DNA from: Triatoma infestans
Taxonomy: Eukaryota > Arthropoda > Insecta > Hemiptera > Reduviidae
NCBI GenBank assembly: GCA_011037195.1
Contig: JAAEAF010006117.1
Coordinates: 32,189-96,188 of the forward strand
DNA: 64,000 nt
Direction: 5' to 3'
Shown in pieces: positions 62,006 to 64,000 of this stretch. Made by a program: the position numbers and the translations under genes. Under the pieces are notes generated by a model that saw nothing but the letters and a program-made list of their open reading frames with translations, did not search any database and had not been told where the DNA came from. Position 1 is the stretch's first letter. Every line of letters starts with the position of its first letter.

Positions 62006-63010
62006 TACTTTCTTTTACTGGTGGCAAGAGAAGGGAGTATTGTGATCGTATCAAATTTTTGATGACGAATTTTTATCGAAATAATAGTTCTGTGAGATAG
62101 AAAATGTGGTTTTTGTGAGCGTGTGTGTGTATGTGAACAGAAAAGCGTAAAGACGAAAAAAAATTGCAGGAAGTTCCAAGTTCATATTTTACTTTTGAGT
62201 TACACCATGGATTCCAAACCGGAAATAAACTGTCACAATGCCCCCAACGACTTTACTCTAAATAGGCTAGCCCACTGTCTTTTAGGTAAAAGTAGGGGCA
62301 GTAATTATCTGTGACTGAGATCCAAGAGAGGAGAGGGGTGGTTGACTCCAGAATCGTCATTTACTCAGCTAGCCAAATGGCTCTGCGGCTTTGAGTTCAT
62401 TAAGAGCTGTGCGCTAAAGTTTACAGTGGAGCTGCTCCAACATGGCCGAGTGGCGATCAGGAGGACGGTAGCCCTGCTCAGCATGTGCTGTGTCGGTGTG
62501 AGGGGTTTTTGTGGCTAAGGCTTAACATTTTTGGCCCCTATGCTATCCAAAGCCCTTCAGGGCCCATATAGCTACCCCAAAGTTCGGAGCCTTTTCAGTG
62601 CACTGCCGGCCTCCGGACAGTGTTCTCTCGTTACAGACAACACTGTCCATCACCGGACAGTGAGCTGTAAGAGGCTCCTAGGAAGAAACAATCTAAGGGC
62701 AGCAGCTGGACTCGAACCCGGGACCGCCGCATTGCTAGTCCAGCGCGCTACCACTGAGCTAATCCCTTCCCTCTAATCTAATCTTACTCTAAATAGATTT
62801 CTTAATTTTTTACGATGTTCTCGAAAATGGTACCAACGATTTTCTTTGTATACTAACTGCAGAGACATTCCAATCTTGTATATAACTTTTCATTGTGAGA
62901 AAATTGATTTTAGTGGGCTTCTGGACATTCGGAAATTGCTCCGAAAATGAGGTTTTATCGAATATAAATGTTTGAATATACCATAAGTCTGGAAAAATCA
63001 ATATTTGTAG
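62006..63010 (+). repeat. FamA, diverged, split by a composite insertion
   Basis: TTTACTTTCTTTTACTGGTG, GATGACGAATTTTTATCGAA, a GTGTGTGTGTATGTGAACAG tract (62119-62138) and AACCGGAAATAAACTG. It resumes after the insertion with CGAAAATGGTACCAACGATT. Confidence 0.55.
62266..62783 (+). mobile_element. Composite insertion: LINE-A relic plus antisense SINE1
   Basis: Flanked by TTACTCTAAATAG at 62253-62265 and 62784-62796. The left half is an internally deleted LINE-A relative: SRIVIYSASQMALRL, LKFTVELLQHGRVAIRRTV, HVLCRCEGFLWLRLNIFG match consecutive but separated LINE-A blocks. The right half (about 62575-62772) is SINE1 on the minus strand with head AGCGCGCTGGACTAGCAATG. The end CTCTAATCTAATC resembles the LINE-A tetranucleotide tail. 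One TSD around both parts means they inserted together or the SINE landed in the LINE tail. Confidence 0.6.
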
Positions 63011-63420
63011 CTATACTTAGGGTTCTATAAATATTTTAGATCTGAATGCAGTCCTTTATCATAACTAAAGACATATTAACTAAAATTATGTAGTTATTAC
63101 TATTTAAAAATAAAAATAAAAAACAAGTACTGTGCAGCTAAGTGCCCACATACGAGAAAAAAATTGAAATAAATTCTTTCTTACTTTATTTACTGGTTCT
63201 TACCATGGTCCCCCCCCCCCCACATCTTACTGATATTAAGTTTATTATTATAATTATTCATATTTTTGTTTTTCTGTTTACAGGTGAGATGGATAATTTA
63301 TTAACACTTTTCATTTGGCCTTACAAGCTATAATTTTTGTTGGTGAGTTGAACAATATATATGTATTTCAAATAAGATTATTTTAATAGTTGCACGTATT
63401 ATATTTTAAACAATTTGGTT
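63011..63420. other. AT-rich, no gene seen
   Basis: C run at 63211-63221. No coding signal. Confidence 0.4.
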
Positions 63421-63456
63421 TAAGTTTGTGGTTTTATCCGTCGGCAGCATCATGCT

Positions 63457-63494
63457 GCTGACCGGGTTTCAGATTCTCATCTATCTTCAGATAA
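63457..63494 (-). ncRNA. Hammerhead-like motif, third stem II
   Basis: Minus strand: CTGAAGA (63490-63484), T, hairpin AGATGAGAATCT (63482-63471; AGAT/ATCT pair), GAAACCCGGTC ending at 63460. All core elements are present; stem III has one extra C. Stem I (TTAT / AGCA) is weak. Confidence 0.5.
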
Positions 63495-63713
63495 CACTAG
63501 AGAACTAAACATTCTATCCCGGTTCTACTGTGAATCATTCAATAAAAAATTTGTTATTGAAGTTGTGGATGGGCCCGCAATGCTGGATAATATCTGATAT
63601 TTTATCCGTCGTAGCATGCATATTCATTTTGTTCCTGATCGATTTCAAACAGCAAAGTGTGAGTGTAACAGAAACATTACATTGAAATGAACTCTTTATA
63701 CGAACTTGGTGAA

Positions 63714-63755
63714 TTTACTCTGACGATGGATGAAAATCCGAAACCGGTCAGGAAC
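63714..63755 (+). ncRNA. Hammerhead ribozyme-like motif, second stem II
   Basis: Core CTGACGA (63720-63726), T, hairpin GGATGAAAATCC (63728-63739; GGAT/ATCC with GAAA loop), GAAAC, CGGTC (to 63749), then AGGAAC. Stem I pairs TTACT with AGGAA over four of five positions. Predicted cleavage is after 63749. The stem II differs at most paired positions from the 11958 and 43192 copies while keeping pairing. Confidence 0.62.
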
Positions 63756-63787
63756 AAAATGAACATGACGACGGATAAAATACCAAA

Positions 63788-64000
63788 AATTTGTTATTTC
63801 AAAAAACAAAATATTTCTTTACAATATTTGTTCTAACTTTCTCACTCATAAAATATGAAATGATAAGAAAACAAGTGGAAGGGGAAAAAAATAGACTCCT
63901 TATACCATATACATATTTATAACAAGTTATAATAATAATAATAATAATAATAATATGTGCAGGGATATTTTATAATATGTACTGCACCACCCAGTTGGTT
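63788..64000. other. AT-rich, microsatellite
   Basis: (AAT)n at about 63930-63955; no gene. Confidence 0.4.

Larger units (their letters stand above)
63425..63787. repeat. HH repeat cluster, second type
   Basis: Minus-strand unit at 63429-63495 (TTTTATCCGTCGGCAGCATC), then an inverted pair at 63568-63787. The latter begins GGGCCCGCAATGCTGGATAA; its left arm has ATTTTATCCGTCGTAGCATG, CATTTTGTTCCTGATCG; its right arm has CGGTCAGGAACAAAATGAAC, ATGACGACGGATAAAATACC. Arms are about 55-60 bp. Confidence 0.65.

Noticed and set aside
63250..63360. Host exon after a TTTCTGTTTACAG acceptor-like site
   Set aside because: The following frame is short and closes quickly; no matching donor or conserved coding sequence was found.

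Overview
The window looks like non-genic DNA from an animal genome, most likely an arthropod and probably an insect. It is very AT-rich, with homopolymer runs, microsatellites and densely nested transposable elements. No convincing host gene was found: every long or conserved-looking reading frame belongs to a transposon. The species is not identifiable from the sequence alone.

Layout. 1-3.6 kb: the end of a modular terminal-inverted-repeat family (here FamA), two LINE relics and an inverted pair of ribozyme-type repeats (here HH repeats). 3.6-8.4 kb: tRNA-derived SINE1 copies, one split by a three-LTR miniature LTR array, then a Ty3/gypsy pol relic (minus strand). 8442-11422: a GC-rich, 5'-truncated LINE (LINE-A) with a 13-bp target-site duplication (TSD). 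11.9-13.7 kb: an intact hammerhead-like motif, a truncated I-like LINE and a SINE fragment at the same target sequence. 15-18.7 kb: a LINE RT relic with a 167-bp tandem repeat, FamA, and a Penelope-like relic with part of a GIY-YIG endonuclease. 20.4-23.1 kb: an RTE-type fragment and SINE2 copies. 25.4-26.3 kb: inverted FamA. 26.6-34.3 kb: a decayed mariner split by an apparently complete 6.2-kb I-like LINE (27059-33280, both ORFs open, 12-bp TSD) and by a 385-bp antisense LINE fragment (17-bp TSD). 35.3-43.7 kb: FamA copies with jockey-like and LINE-B relics, SINE3 inside one arm of an inverted duplication, and an RTE-type relic split by a 139-bp ribozyme-bearing insertion. 45-51.5 kb: SINE1, a second HH type, an I-like LINE relic and a solo-LTR candidate inside decayed FamA. 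54.5-59 kb: FamA copies, one carrying a mariner. 60-64 kb: LINE relics, a composite insertion in FamA, and HH repeats.

Most interesting system: short repeats carrying a hammerhead-ribozyme-like core (CTGANGA, one T, a 12-nt hairpin, GAAAC, CGGTC). Three different stem II sequences (GGGC/GCCC, GGAT/ATCC, AGAT/ATCT) keep base pairing. One 139-bp unit sits between 9-bp direct repeats inside another transposon, which shows it moved as a unit. Several others are inverted pairs next to a shared GG-TCCGCAATGCTGGA-like motif. This architecture fits Penelope-like terminal repeats or animal retrozymes, and a Penelope-like endonuclease relic of another family lies at 18.4 kb. A second link is that SINE1 shares its 3' tail with the LINE-A and LINE-B 3' ends, so those LINEs probably mobilise it.

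Limits: relics were recognised by motif reading without database searches. Boundaries marked by direct repeats are exact; the others are approximate.
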